A stretch of 64,000 bases of DNA from Bacillus sp. HSf4 (GCF_029537375.1 NZ_CP120679.1:167501-231500), one strand, 5' to 3'. Counted from the first letter of the stretch, positions 53,444-61,544 are shown. Notes: a model not told the origin generated them from the letters alone. Numbers and translations are program-made.

Positions 53444-54661
53444 ATCAGTACGCTTATTCTGAATAAAACCGCTTATGGCAAATCTCCGTATGATGTATGG
53501 CTGGAGGAACTAGACGGACCGGTGGTGATGCTGACTTCAGCAGACCGTGTGAATGAATGCCGAAATTATGATGTGATCGAAGCGTTTGACGATTATCCGG
53601 TGAATGGGTGTATCGAAATGCGCGCTTTGGAGCTGAATGAAACGTATCACTTTAAAACGATTATTGCCTCATCGGAATTTGATATGTTGAGAGCGGGGAA
53701 GCTGAGATCGCTTTTGGGGATAAAAGGGCAGTCTTATGAAAGCGCCCGGCTGTTCCGCAACAAAGTGTTGATGAAAGAGCATGTTAAAAAAGCGGGTGTA
53801 AGGGTTCCTGATTTTAAGAAAATCGACTCGGCCGCCGACTTATCTATGTTTGTTCAAACGTTCGGTTTTCCTGTGATCGTAAAGCCTGTCTACGGCTCAG
53901 GATCTGTTGATACAACCGTTTTGAGGAACCGGCAGGACATGTGGGATTTTCTTGCGAAAGGTCTTCCCGATCATCTGGAGGTTGAGGTGTTTATCGAAGG
54001 AGATATGTATCATATAGACGGCCTCATTTTAGGAGGAGAGACTATCCTGAGCTGGCCGTCCCGTTATATCAACGGGTGTCTGGCGTTTCAAGAGCAACAG
54101 TTTTTAGGCAGCCTCCAGCTTGAACGGAAAAATCCGCTCACCCGCCGGTTGACTGATTTTGTTCAAAAAGTGCTTGATGCCCTGCCTGTTCCCGAGACGA
54201 CAACATTTCATGCTGAAGTATTTCACACACCGGACGATGAGTTGGTGTTCTGCGAAGTGGCCAGCAGGACAGGCGGCGCTATGGTGCGTGAAGCAACTGC
54301 GCAAACTTTCGGCTTTGATATCAATGAAGTGTGTGTCAAAGCGCAATGCGGCCTGGACTTTCATATTCCCGAGATGAACAACGGTCCGCGTCATTTAAGC
54401 GGCTGGCTGTTGATTCCTCCAAAAGACGGCGTGCTGAAAGAAATTAAGGCTGCTCCGTCAGCCGGCTGGTTAGCAAAACAACACATTTCCGCTCAACCCG
54501 GGGACAGGTTTCACGGCTCATCCTCCAGTGTAGATGCGATTGCAAGCTGCCTGGTTACCGGGCGCACAGAAGCTGAATTGAGCGGCAGCATTGACCGGCT
54601 TGCAATGTGGTTTCAAGATCATACCGTATGGGGAAAAGCTTCTGATGTTTACACAATTTAA
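53444..54661 (+). CDS. ATP-grasp ligase, possible L-amino-acid (dipeptide) ligase
   Basis: The protein of about 405 residues has the ATP-grasp fold: the nucleotide-binding KPVYGSGSVDTT loop, the FIEGDMYHIDGL segment and the metal-binding FHAEVFHTPDDELVFCEVASRTGG. BacD-type enzymes and the B. licheniformis Met ligase BL00235 share this fold and, like it, lie beside MFS exporters; identity with BL00235 is plausible but unverified. The start is unusual. The only good ribosome site (AAAGGAG, 53429-53435) is 8 nt before ATC 53444, while the nearest in-frame TTG (53408) overlaps the probable -10. Its end overlaps the MFS gene. Confidence 0.82.
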   Translation: MSTLILNKTAYGKSPYDVWLEELDGPVVMLTSADRVNECRNYDVIEAFDDYPVNGCIEMRALELNETYHFKTIIASSEFDMLRAGKLRSLLGIKGQSYESARLFRNKVLMKEHVKKAGVRVPDFKKIDSAADLSMFVQTFGFPVIVKPVYGSGSVDTTVLRNRQDMWDFLAKGLPDHLEVEVFIEGDMYHIDGLILGGETILSWPSRYINGCLAFQEQQFLGSLQLERKNPLTRRLTDFVQKVLDALPVPETTTFHAEVFHTPDDELVFCEVASRTGGAMVREATAQTFGFDINEVCVKAQCGLDFHIPEMNNGPRHLSGWLLIPPKDGVLKEIKAAPSAGWLAKQHISAQPGDRFHGSSSSVDAIASCLVTGRTEAELSGSIDRLAMWFQDHTVWGKASDVYTI

Positions 54662-55868
54662 AGCATTCAGCCGCCTTCATCCGCTGATCCGGTTTTTGCT
54701 GATAGGCACGCTTGTCACGAAGGCGGCTAAGTCGATGACAACGCCGTTTTTGGCGCTCTATCTGCATATGAAAACGGGAGCTGATTTTGCAGCCATCGGG
54801 CTTGTGATCGGTTTAGGCTATTTTTCAAGCACTGTAGGAGGGGTAGTCGGAGGAGCGCTTTCAGATAGAGTCGGCAGAAAAAAGGTGATGCTTTCAGCGA
54901 TTTTCATCTGGAGCTTTGTGTTTATTTTTTTCGGGCTTGTCCATGATTTCATGTGGTTTTTATTGTTAAACATGTTAAGCGGGCTGTGCCATTCGTGTTT
55001 TGAACCTGTATCTAAGGCTTTGATGGCCGAGTTATCGGAACGGGAAATGAGATTCCGCATCTTCTCTTTGCGGTATTTGGCCATCAATATCGGAGCCGCA
55101 GTCGGCCCTTTATTGGGAACTTATTTCGGTTTTGCCAAAACAGGAGCTCCGTTTATCATCACAGGTCTTGTCTATTTTGGCTATGCTGCATTTTTGAGCG
55201 TAATGATGCGGCACATCACGGTGGAAGAGACAAAAACCGCTCCGAAGCCAGTTCGGGCAAGTTCCGTTGTGAAAACGTTAAAGCAGGACAAGGCACTTCG
55301 CTTTTACATAGCCGGTGGCATCCTTTTGTTGTTCAGCTACTCGCAAATGGAAAGCACTTTGCTGCAGTATTTGAATCACGACATTGCAAACGGGGTTAAC
55401 ATCTTTTCGGCTTTAATCACCTTAAACGCGGTTACCGTCATCCTTTTACAAGTTCCGCTCACCCGTTTGTTTGAAAAGTACAAATCCTTAACCACGATAT
55501 CAATAGGAACCGTTTTTTGCATTTTGGGGTATATCGGATTTTCTGTCGCAAATGGCTTGATTTTTTTCATGTTTTCGATGTTTGTCCTGACAATCGGCGA
55601 AATTTTATGTTTCCCTTCAATGAATGTCCTTTTGGATGAGCTGGCTCCAGATCATATGAAGGGCGCTTACTACGGCATGCAAAATGTGTACAACATCGGC
55701 GAGTTTTTAGGGCCGTGGCTGGGTGGGATGATTCTTGGCTTGTACGGAGGAAAGGTCATCTTTCTCATTGCCGCGTTTTCAGTCTTCTTGGCTTTAGGCG
55801 CTTACCATATGGGAAGGAGAAAGTTTTTATCTGCACAGCATCATGGTGTATCGCCTTTTTCTTATTGA
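54645..55868 (+). CDS. MFS exporter, partner of the ATP-grasp ligase
   Basis: This 407-residue, 12-helix major facilitator overlaps the ligase gene by 17 bp, which indicates coupled translation. GGALSDRVGRKKVM is motif A, and RYLAINIGAAVGPLLGTYFG is the region of motif C. In bacilysin synthesis BacE, an MFS protein, exports the product of the ligase BacD and gives self-protection; the same arrangement suggests that this transporter exports the product of the ligase. The ATG at 54645 lies inside the ligase gene with AAAAGC upstream, a weak site. Confidence 0.85.
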   Translation: MFTQFKAFSRLHPLIRFLLIGTLVTKAAKSMTTPFLALYLHMKTGADFAAIGLVIGLGYFSSTVGGVVGGALSDRVGRKKVMLSAIFIWSFVFIFFGLVHDFMWFLLLNMLSGLCHSCFEPVSKALMAELSEREMRFRIFSLRYLAINIGAAVGPLLGTYFGFAKTGAPFIITGLVYFGYAAFLSVMMRHITVEETKTAPKPVRASSVVKTLKQDKALRFYIAGGILLLFSYSQMESTLLQYLNHDIANGVNIFSALITLNAVTVILLQVPLTRLFEKYKSLTTISIGTVFCILGYIGFSVANGLIFFMFSMFVLTIGEILCFPSMNVLLDELAPDHMKGAYYGMQNVYNIGEFLGPWLGGMILGLYGGKVIFLIAAFSVFLALGAYHMGRRKFLSAQHHGVSPFSY

Positions 55869-55937
55869 AAATTTGCGCCGCTCATGCATGAATCATCACG
55901 AATTCACCCAACCTAAAGGAAAAAAGGAGATTGAATC

Positions 55938-56186
55938 ATGGATACCACATTAGGCTACCTCCGGGAATCGCTGTCCAATCATCTTGAGCATGACACAGGA
56001 CAGAGCATTTACAGAAAAATCGCCTCCCAGCAATACGCGAATGAGGAAGAATTCGTCAGACACTTGGATGAGCGCGAAATGGCTTTTCTGAATAAAGTGC
56101 TCGAACATGAGATCACATATGCGCTGAATGAACAGGATCACAAACGGACGCAAGAACTAAATGAAGTGTATGAACTGCTGTTTTGA
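55938..56186 (+). CDS. csgA: CsgA-like sporulation protein
   Basis: This 82-residue acidic helical protein (MDTTLGYLRESLSNHLEHD, FLNKVLEHEITYALNEQD, ending EVYELLF) agrees in length and ends with B. subtilis CsgA, which is made in the forespore under sigma-G. The downstream ybxH-like gene is the same neighbour as in B. subtilis. AAAGGAG lies upstream of the ATG. A TGCATGA sequence at about 55887 with CCAACCTAA downstream is a weak candidate for a forespore promoter. The function in the spore is unknown. Confidence 0.75.
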   Translation: MDTTLGYLRESLSNHLEHDTGQSIYRKIASQQYANEEEFVRHLDEREMAFLNKVLEHEITYALNEQDHKRTQELNEVYELLF

Positions 56187-56202
56187 AAGGCGGGCCGAAT
56201 AG

Positions 56203-56394
56203 ATGGGAGCGATCGAAAGGAACGGCTATACATTTGAACCGGAGTACAGTGTCACAAGGCAAAACGGAGCGATTCACGTGTACCGGCGCGGGGAGTTTGT
56301 CGAGGAGATTCCGTTTGATTTTCGCGGGGAATTTCCGGAGCATGATTTGATCGAAGAGCTGGTGAATCATTATTGTTATGAGAATAAGATATAG
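56203..56394 (+). CDS. ybxH: YbxH-like small protein
   Basis: This 63-residue protein has alternating short strands (YTFEPEYSVTRQNGAIHVYRRG, FVEEIPFDFRGEFPEHDL) and an acidic pI. It follows csgA by 16 bp with AAAGGCGGG ahead of the ATG, the same arrangement as csgA-ybxH in B. subtilis. Function unknown. Its 3' end is followed by a terminator-like hairpin, then the inverted copy of the structured repeat. Confidence 0.7.
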   Translation: MGAIERNGYTFEPEYSVTRQNGAIHVYRRGEFVEEIPFDFRGEFPEHDLIEELVNHYCYENKI

Positions 56395-56396
56395 CA

Positions 56397-56428
56397 AAAG
56401 GACTGCCGTCGGGATACGGCAGTCCTTT
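56397..56428 (+). terminator. Terminator after ybxH, hairpin 1 flanking repeat copy B
   Basis: AAAGGACTGCCGT and ACGGCAGTCCTTT form a perfect 13-bp stem with loop CGGGAT. Nearly the same hairpin occurs on the other side of the repeat at 56605. Confidence 0.85.
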
Positions 56429-56604
56429 CAGCGTGTCGACAAACCCTCGCATCCGTTGTCAGGCCTGCGCTTCGGTGCTCACGAATTACAACATTCGCTC
56501 CGCTCCGATGCTCGGCCTTCCTAGACTGCAAGGGTTTTCAATCACGCTGAAGGGAAGACAAAATCCTAAAACTTTAAACCGTTTAAGGATTTTGTCAACA
56601 ATCT
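56428..56604 (+). repeat. Structured intergenic repeat element, copy B
   Basis: This is the inverted counterpart of 43962-44141, running from TCAGCGTGTCGACAAACCCT to TTTTGTCAACAATCT on the plus strand. Differences from copy A are mostly single bases, several of them in loops, and some are paired changes that keep the end hairpin (GACAAAATCC ... GGATTTTGTC). It lies between the convergent genes ybxH and 56643-56918 and is bracketed by two almost identical hairpins. Confidence 0.88.
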
Positions 56605-56638
56605 AAAAGGACTGCCGTGGTGATACGGCAGTCCTTTT
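56605..56638. terminator. Hairpin 2 flanking repeat copy B
   Basis: AAAAGGACTGCCGT and ACGGCAGTCCTTTT form a perfect 14-bp stem with loop GGTGAT. It ends 5 bp from the stop of the leftward gene and has T-runs in both directions. Confidence 0.87.
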
Positions 56639-56642
56639 ATGC

Positions 56643-56918
56643 TTATTTTTTCTTTTGATCATAATAATGGACCGGATACATCGATCCTTCCGAAACCATC
56701 TTATTGTCCTCAATATCCTGCGGAGACGGGTTTCCTGCTTTCTCGACCGGGAATGAGGTTTTTTCTTGTTTACCCGAGAAATAAGGGATTTTTTCTTTTG
56801 CGTTTTCGATGTACGCTTTCAGCTTTTGGCGATTGGCCTGATCCTTCAACATATACACGGTGACTCCGGCGATAACGGTTGGAACTGCGAGACGTGACAT
56901 GACGTTTTTTTGCTTCAT
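56643..56918 (-). CDS. Small membrane-anchored protein, YbyB-like
   Basis: This 91-residue protein has one hydrophobic segment near the N-terminus (LAVPTVIAGVTVYML) followed by a basic stretch (KDQANRQKLKAYIENAKEKI) and a hydrophilic tail. The layout recalls YtxH/YbyB-type small proteins. GAAAGGGG lies upstream of the ATG. It is transcribed leftward from just after the yyaL gene, whose end lies 54 bp upstream, so the two might be cotranscribed. Confidence 0.65.
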   Translation of the reverse strand: MKQKNVMSRLAVPTVIAGVTVYMLKDQANRQKLKAYIENAKEKIPYFSGKQEKTSFPVEKAGNPSPQDIEDNKMVSEGSMYPVHYYDQKKK

Positions 56919-56971
56919 GCATACAAAACCCCTTTCTGGTTTTTAAATGCTATTCCCATGATCACCGTCTC

Positions 56972-59023
56972 TTAAACGGAAAGGAGCCGGTTCAGCGCTT
57001 CGCCTATATCAGTCGTCGGCTGCTGGCAGGCGAAGTTTTCGCAAATATAAACCGTTGTTTGGCCGTCGACAGCTTTGTATTCTGCCGCGAATTCGGCAAC
57101 GCCTTTAAAATCATCCGGCGATTCCGCGGCCAGGATGGCGTAGTTCGGCTGAAAGGCCTGCTGCAACGCCGTGATGATTTTTTGCCGTGCCGGGTCATCT
57201 TGTTTTCCAAGCACGACAATTTCTTTTTGCGGCATCACATGGCTTAACAGGCTTTGGAGAAAGTTTGTATGGCCGCTCGGGTAGGATGAGATGTCACCAT
57301 AAAATGCAGAAAACATTTTCGTAACCTGGTCGATTAGTGACAAATCGCCCGTCAGCCGTCCGAGCCGCAGCAGCTGTACGGCCGCGACGCCGTTTCCGGA
57401 AGGGAGGGCGCCGTCGTATACTTCTTTATCCCGGACGATTAACGCTTCGGCGTCGCTTCCGGTGAAATAAAAGCCGCCATTCTCTTCATCCCAAAACAGC
57501 CCGGTCATGTCTTCGGCCAGTTCTTTTGCCTTCCGCAATTCATTCAAATCGAATGATGCTTCATACAATTCGAGATATGCCCACAGCAAAAACGCGTAGT
57601 CGTCGATGAAACCTTTATGTTTAACTTCACCGTCGCGATAGCGCACCATCACCCGTCCGTCTTTGATCAGCTCGCCTTCGATAAAAGAAGCGGCGGTCCG
57701 CGCCATATCAAGGTATTCCGGCATCTCGTACACCTTCGCCGCTTTGGCGAGGCCGGCGATCATCAAGGCGTTCCAGGATGTCAGCACTTTATCGTCAACA
57801 TGCGGGTATGTCCGGGTCTGCCGTTTTTCAAACAGTTTGTTTCGCGCTTCTTCAAGCTTTTCTTGAAGCGCTGCATCTGTTATGGAGAACTCGGCCTTCA
57901 CATCTGCCCATCTCGTATAAATCAAGTTCGGAATATTGTGCCCCTCAAAGTTGCCTTCGGGTGTGATATTGTAGACGGCACAGTACAAGCGGCCGAGGTC
58001 GTCTCCGAGCGCTTCCAGGATTTCGTCTTTTGACCATACATAATACTTGCCTTCTACACCTTCCGTGTCGGCATCAAGCGCTGAATAAAAAGCGCCTTTG
58101 TCATCGGTCATTTCCCTTTGGACAAAGGTGATGATCTCTTCGGAAATTCGGCGGTACCGTTCGTTTTTCGTCAATTGATAGGCCTCTGTATAGGCGATGA
58201 GCAACAATGCATTGTCATAGAGCATTTTTTCAAAGTGGGGGACGAGCCATTCGTTGTCGGTCGAATAGCGGGCGAACCCGTAGCCGATATGGTCGTAGAT
58301 GCCTCCGTCCGCCATGCTGTCAAGCGTTTTCGTGACGCTGTACAAGGCGTTTTCTTCCCCGCTGTATTGGTGGTAGCGAAGCAGAAAGGACAGCATATGG
58401 GGAATCGGAAACTTCGGCGCGCTGCCAAAGCCGCCGAACGCCGCATCAAAGCTGTTGATCATCTGTTGATACGTGCGCATGAGAATATCCTCGCCAAGTG
58501 ACTCGCCGCCTTCGCTTTTCGCTTTGATTCTTAAATTGTTGGCCGCCTTTTCGGCGATGTCTTCCACATGATCGCGGTTTTTCGCAAACGTATCAGAAAG
58601 CTGCTTCAATACTTCGACAAACCCCGGTCGGTTAAAACGGCTTGTCTTCGGAAAATATGTACCGGCATAAAACGGCTTCTGCTCAGGCGTCAAAAAAACA
58701 TTCAACGGCCAGCCGCCCTGCCCCGTCATCATCTGGCAGATCGTCATATAAATCGAATCGACATCAGGCCGCTCCTCGCGATCGACTTTAATGGAGATAA
58801 ACTTCTCATTCAAGAGCTTCGCGACTTCTTCGTCTTCGAAGCTTTCGTGGGCCATGACGTGGCACCAATGACAAGTCGAATAGCCGATGCTCACAAGAAC
58901 CGGTTTGTTCTCGCGCTTCGCTTTTTCAAATGCTTCTTCACCCCAAGGATACCAGTCAACGGGGTTGTGGGCGTGTTGGAGCAGGTATGGGGACTTCTCA
59001 TCGATCAGTCTGTTCGTTGGCAT
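56972..59023 (-). CDS. yyaL: YyaL: DUF255 thioredoxin-like plus (alpha/alpha)6 barrel protein
   Basis: The 683-residue protein starts with a thioredoxin-like DUF255 domain (about 5-165) containing [16 protein letters not shown], where C-x2-C is the redox or metal motif, followed by a six-hairpin glycosidase-like helical barrel (about 190-560). B. subtilis YyaL has the same architecture and is reported to matter in sporulation or spore function; its reaction is unknown. I choose ATG 59023 ([10 protein letters not shown]), where AAGGTGA lies 4 nt upstream, over an ATG at 59041. A decayed duplicate of its first codons lies upstream at 59112-59177. Confidence 0.9.
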   Translation of the reverse strand: MPTNRLIDEKSPYLLQHAHNPVDWYPWGEEAFEKAKRENKPVLVSIGYSTCHWCHVMAHESFEDEEVAKLLNEKFISIKVDREERPDVDSIYMTICQMMTGQGGWPLNVFLTPEQKPFYAGTYFPKTSRFNRPGFVEVLKQLSDTFAKNRDHVEDIAEKAANNLRIKAKSEGGESLGEDILMRTYQQMINSFDAAFGGFGSAPKFPIPHMLSFLLRYHQYSGEENALYSVTKTLDSMADGGIYDHIGYGFARYSTDNEWLVPHFEKMLYDNALLLIAYTEAYQLTKNERYRRISEEIITFVQREMTDDKGAFYSALDADTEGVEGKYYVWSKDEILEALGDDLGRLYCAVYNITPEGNFEGHNIPNLIYTRWADVKAEFSITDAALQEKLEEARNKLFEKRQTRTYPHVDDKVLTSWNALMIAGLAKAAKVYEMPEYLDMARTAASFIEGELIKDGRVMVRYRDGEVKHKGFIDDYAFLLWAYLELYEASFDLNELRKAKELAEDMTGLFWDEENGGFYFTGSDAEALIVRDKEVYDGALPSGNGVAAVQLLRLGRLTGDLSLIDQVTKMFSAFYGDISSYPSGHTNFLQSLLSHVMPQKEIVVLGKQDDPARQKIITALQQAFQPNYAILAAESPDDFKGVAEFAAEYKAVDGQTTVYICENFACQQPTTDIGEALNRLLSV

Positions 59024-59111
59024 GGGGTCACCTTCTTTCATTGTTTTAATTTACCACACTTGGATAAAAAAATACCATGAATGCATAAATGAACTCGCAG
59101 GAACCTTTTAA

Positions 59112-59177
59112 AAAATCAGTACCAGTTAAATGGGCTAAAGCAGGTATGGCGACTTCTCACCGATCAATCTGTTCTTG
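59112..59177 (-). pseudogene. Fragment of a second yyaL 5' end
   Basis: On the minus strand this stretch reads KNRLIGEKSPYLL, matching [12 protein letters not shown] of yyaL. At DNA level 38 positions (59140-59177 against 58980-59017) agree except at four. Beyond this, GCCCATTTAACTGGTACTG resembles the next yyaL codons with a deletion, then similarity is lost. It is a truncated relic of yyaL or of a close homologue. Confidence 0.75.
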
Positions 59178-59206
59178 TATCTATTCAAAAGGAAAAACCT
59201 TCACAC

Positions 59207-59236
59207 TTGACCACAATACCCATTAGGGTATATCAT
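59207..59236 (+). promoter_or_regulatory. Promoter and CstR-type operator of the persulfide operon
   Basis: TTGACC (59207-59212), an 18-bp spacer and TATCAT (59231-59236) form the promoter. The palindrome ATACCCATTAGGGTAT (59216-59231) fills the spacer, so binding of a CsoR/CstR repressor would block RNA polymerase. The same motif recurs at 59953 and 59993. Confidence 0.82.
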
Positions 59237-59275
59237 GTTCGTGAACAAAAATTCGTTCATAAGGTGGTGTGTTAA

Positions 59276-59653
59276 ATGAGTTATTTGCTGATCCCGCTCC
59301 CGTTCATGATCATCTTTGATGCGTATAGACGTTATGATCCTGTTAAAGGAATTGCTTGTATCAACAGGGATGAATTAAAGAGCTTGGACATGACGATCTT
59401 GGATATTCGTCATTATCATGATACATCCAACTACTCTGATGCTGCACTTTTACACATTCCCTATGCGTATTTAAAACGTTATTATTTAGATATTCCACAA
59501 GATAAGATACACATAATTGCTGGGGATAGGGTAGAATTAAATTTAGGAGTGCGTTTTTTAAAACGCAAAGGTATTCATGTGCATAGTTATGAGGTGGCAA
59601 AATGCAAATGTATAAATCAATCAAAGAAAGGATTTCTGCGATATGGAGTATAA
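59276..59653 (+). CDS. Rhodanese-like protein lacking the catalytic Cys
   Basis: The 125-residue protein has a hydrophobic N-terminus (about 2-14) and a rhodanese fold (ITNRDEL-like start INRDELKSLDMTILDIRHY). The paralogue in this operon has VVDVR and VICQSGMRS; here the active-site position reads IIAGDRVE, with Ala82 instead of Cys, so sulfur transfer by the usual route is unlikely. The sequence KCKC near the C-terminus could still bind something. It is the first gene of the operon, with AAGGTGGTG upstream, and its end overlaps the cstR start. Confidence 0.7.
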   Translation: MSYLLIPLPFMIIFDAYRRYDPVKGIACINRDELKSLDMTILDIRHYHDTSNYSDAALLHIPYAYLKRYYLDIPQDKIHIIAGDRVELNLGVRFLKRKGIHVHSYEVAKCKCINQSKKGFLRYGV

Positions 59654-59903
59654 TCAACAGATTAAAAACCGTCTGCGCCGGATAGAAGGACAAATTAAAG
59701 GTGTGTTGACGATGATGGAACAAGAAAAAGATTGTCGAGATGTTGTGACCCAATTGGCAGCATCACGAAATGCCATCGACCGTGCGTTGGGTGTGATTGT
59801 CAGCACCAACCTTGAACACTGTGTTCGTGAAAGCCTGACAAAAGGAGAGGATACAGAAAACTTAGTCAAAGAGGCTGTTGAGTTATTGGTAAAGAGTCGA
59901 TAA
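59643..59903 (+). CDS. cstR: CsoR/CstR-family persulfide-sensing repressor
   Basis: This is an 86-residue all-helical repressor (RLRRIEGQIKGVLTMMEQEKDC, NLEHCVRESL). Its only cysteines are Cys31 and Cys60, exactly the pair that S. aureus CstR uses to sense persulfides. The His of copper-sensing CsoR (His61) is absent, since Val follows Cys60. ATG 59643 overlaps the previous gene, with AAAGGA upstream. It should bind the ATACCC-N4-GGGTAT operators in front of the operon and in front of the dsrE-like gene. Confidence 0.92.
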   Translation: MEYNQQIKNRLRRIEGQIKGVLTMMEQEKDCRDVVTQLAASRNAIDRALGVIVSTNLEHCVRESLTKGEDTENLVKEAVELLVKSR

Positions 59904-59952
59904 AAAAATTCATCAGCCTATATGGTTGACGGATTTTTATAAGCGTTATAAA

Positions 59953-59968
59953 ATACCCGTACCGGTAT
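59953..59968. promoter_or_regulatory. CstR-type operator 2
   Basis: ATACCCGTACCGGTAT has the same 16-bp layout as the site at 59216, in the gap between cstR and the dsrE-like gene. Confidence 0.78.
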
Positions 59969-59992
59969 ATGCATATATTTTTTGAATCAAAT

Positions 59993-60008
59993 ATACCCCG
60001 TAGGGTAA
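59993..60008. promoter_or_regulatory. CstR-type operator 3
   Basis: ATACCCCGTAGGGTAA lies 40 bp from operator 2, centre to centre, and 20 bp before the dsrE-like start codon. Confidence 0.78.
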
Positions 60009-60028
60009 TTAGAGATAGGAGGAGAAGC

Positions 60029-60511
60029 ATGACAGAACAAACAAAACGCACAACAATTGTTTTATTTAGCGGGGATTATGATAAAGCGATGGCTGCTTAT
60101 ATTATTGCAAATGGAGCGGCCGCCTATGATCATGAAGTGACCATCTTCCATACGTTTTGGGGATTGAACGCTTTACGTCAAGAAGAGCTGGTTCCTGTGA
60201 AAAAAGGATTTCTTGAAAACATGTTTGGGAAAATGATGCCTCGCGGTGCTGATAAGATGGGTTTATCTAAAATGAACTTTGCAGGTATGGGTCCTAAAAT
60301 GATGAAAAATGTTATGAAAAAGCATAACGCAATGACATTGCCCCAGTTAATTGAGATGGCTCAAGAACAGGATGTAAAGCTCGTAGCTTGTACGATGACA
60401 ATGGATCTGCTTGGTTTGCAGGAAAAAGAATTATTAGATGATATCGAATACGCAGGTGTAGCTGCATATTTAGCAGACGCTGAAGACGGTCATGTCAACT
60501 TATTTATTTAA
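60029..60511 (+). CDS. yrkE: DsrE/DsrF/DrsH-family protein (YrkE-like)
   Basis: This 160-residue protein has the DsrE fold: TTIVLFSGDYDKAMAAYIIANGAAA and a Met-rich insertion (NMFGKMMPRGADKMGL ... GPKMMKNVMKKHN), then VKLVACTMTMDLLG, with the Cys expected to carry sulfur. Relatives in persulfide operons relay sulfane sulfur to TusA and rhodanese proteins. ATG 60029 lies after AGGAGGAG; two operators precede it, so it heads a second CstR-controlled transcript. Confidence 0.88.
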   Translation: MTEQTKRTTIVLFSGDYDKAMAAYIIANGAAAYDHEVTIFHTFWGLNALRQEELVPVKKGFLENMFGKMMPRGADKMGLSKMNFAGMGPKMMKNVMKKHNAMTLPQLIEMAQEQDVKLVACTMTMDLLGLQEKELLDDIEYAGVAAYLADAEDGHVNLFI

Positions 60512-60535
60512 TTGAAGAGGGGTGGATTCAATCCG

Positions 60536-60904
60536 ATGGATAGCGGAGTCATCATCTATACCTTGCTTATTTTGTTTTTACTATGGATCGTGATTCGGAA
60601 TTTTTCACCAGTAAAAGGTGTGAAACAAATCACAACGACAGAATTAAAATCAGAGCTGAAAAATAAAGGGAAGCAGTTTGTAGATGTTCGAACACCTGGT
60701 GAGTTTCGTACAAGGCATATTAAAGGATTTCAAAATATTCCCTTGTCCATATTGCCTCAACAAACTAGTCAACTTTCGAAAGATCGGGAAGTATTGGTTA
60801 TTTGTCAAAGTGGCATGAGAAGCATGAAGGCGAGTAAGGTATTGAAGAAACAAGGGTTTAAACATGTCACAAATATAAAAGGCGGTATGAATGCATGGCA
60901 TTAG
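60536..60904 (+). CDS. Membrane-anchored rhodanese
   Basis: The 122-residue protein has one N-terminal membrane helix (about 5-21) and a complete rhodanese domain with the active-site Cys90 in VICQSGMRS, together with FVDVRTPGEF. It would handle persulfides at the membrane. I choose ATG 60536, about 11 nt after GAGGGGTGG; a TTG at 60514-like position out of reach of a site is less likely. It lies 24 bp after the DsrE-type gene. Confidence 0.87.
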   Translation: MDSGVIIYTLLILFLLWIVIRNFSPVKGVKQITTTELKSELKNKGKQFVDVRTPGEFRTRHIKGFQNIPLSILPQQTSQLSKDREVLVICQSGMRSMKASKVLKKQGFKHVTNIKGGMNAWH

Positions 60905-60934
60905 ACGGAAAAAGATATTTTTTTGACCGGTCAT

Positions 60935-60950
60935 ATACCCCCGCCCCTAT
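60935..60950. promoter_or_regulatory. Degenerate CstR-type half-site
   Basis: ATACCCCCGCCCCTAT keeps the left half ATACCC and the 16-bp length, but the right half reads CCCTAT instead of GGGTAT. TTGACC lies at 60923 and TATAAA at 60948, a poor promoter with a 19-bp spacer. Confidence 0.4.
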
Positions 60951-60972
60951 AAAAGTATGAGGAGGAAATAAA

Positions 60973-61542
60973 ATGATCCAAGCAAATGTTGTATTAAATG
61001 CCACAGGCCTAGCCTGTCCAATGCCTATCGTCAAAACGAAGAAGAAAATGAAGGATTTAGAGGCTGGTGACGTATTAGAAATTCAAGCAACGGATAAAGG
61101 CTTTACCGCCGATCTAAAAGCATGGGCGAGAAGCTCAGGTCATGAGTATCTAGGTACTGAAACAGAGGGAGACGTCCTTCGTCACTTTCTTCGTAAAGGA
61201 GGAGAGCGTTCGCCAAAAAGCGGATCTTCGGTTCCGGAGATTTCATTAGAAGCTTTCAAACAGAAAGTCGAAAGTGCTGAGCCTCTTAACATCTTAGATG
61301 TTCGGGAGGCGGAGGAGTATGAAGAAGCTCATATCCCCGGTGCAGCGCATATTCCTCTTGGTGAAGTGGAACAGCGCTCTCATGAGTTAAACAAAGATGA
61401 TGAAATGTATATCATTTGCCATTCGGGAAGAAGAAGTGAAATGGCAGCACAAACGATGAAAAAACAAGGCTTTAAAAAGTTAATTAACGTTGTCCCAGGT
61501 ATGCGTGACTGGACAGGTAAAACAGAAAAAGGAGGTATTTAA
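60973..61542 (+). CDS. yrkF: TusA-rhodanese fusion (YrkF-like)
   Basis: This 189-residue protein joins a TusA domain (1-75; Cys15 in [15 protein letters not shown]) to a rhodanese domain (about 88-185; [17 protein letters not shown] and active Cys in [10 protein letters not shown]). B. subtilis YrkF and S. aureus CstA have the same fusion and pass sulfane sulfur between carriers. GAGGAGG precedes the ATG. The next gene starts 2 bp after its stop, so the two are coupled. Confidence 0.92.
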   Translation: MIQANVVLNATGLACPMPIVKTKKKMKDLEAGDVLEIQATDKGFTADLKAWARSSGHEYLGTETEGDVLRHFLRKGGERSPKSGSSVPEISLEAFKQKVESAEPLNILDVREAEEYEEAHIPGAAHIPLGEVEQRSHELNKDDEMYIICHSGRRSEMAAQTMKKQGFKKLINVVPGMRDWTGKTEKGGI

Positions 61543-61544
61543 AC

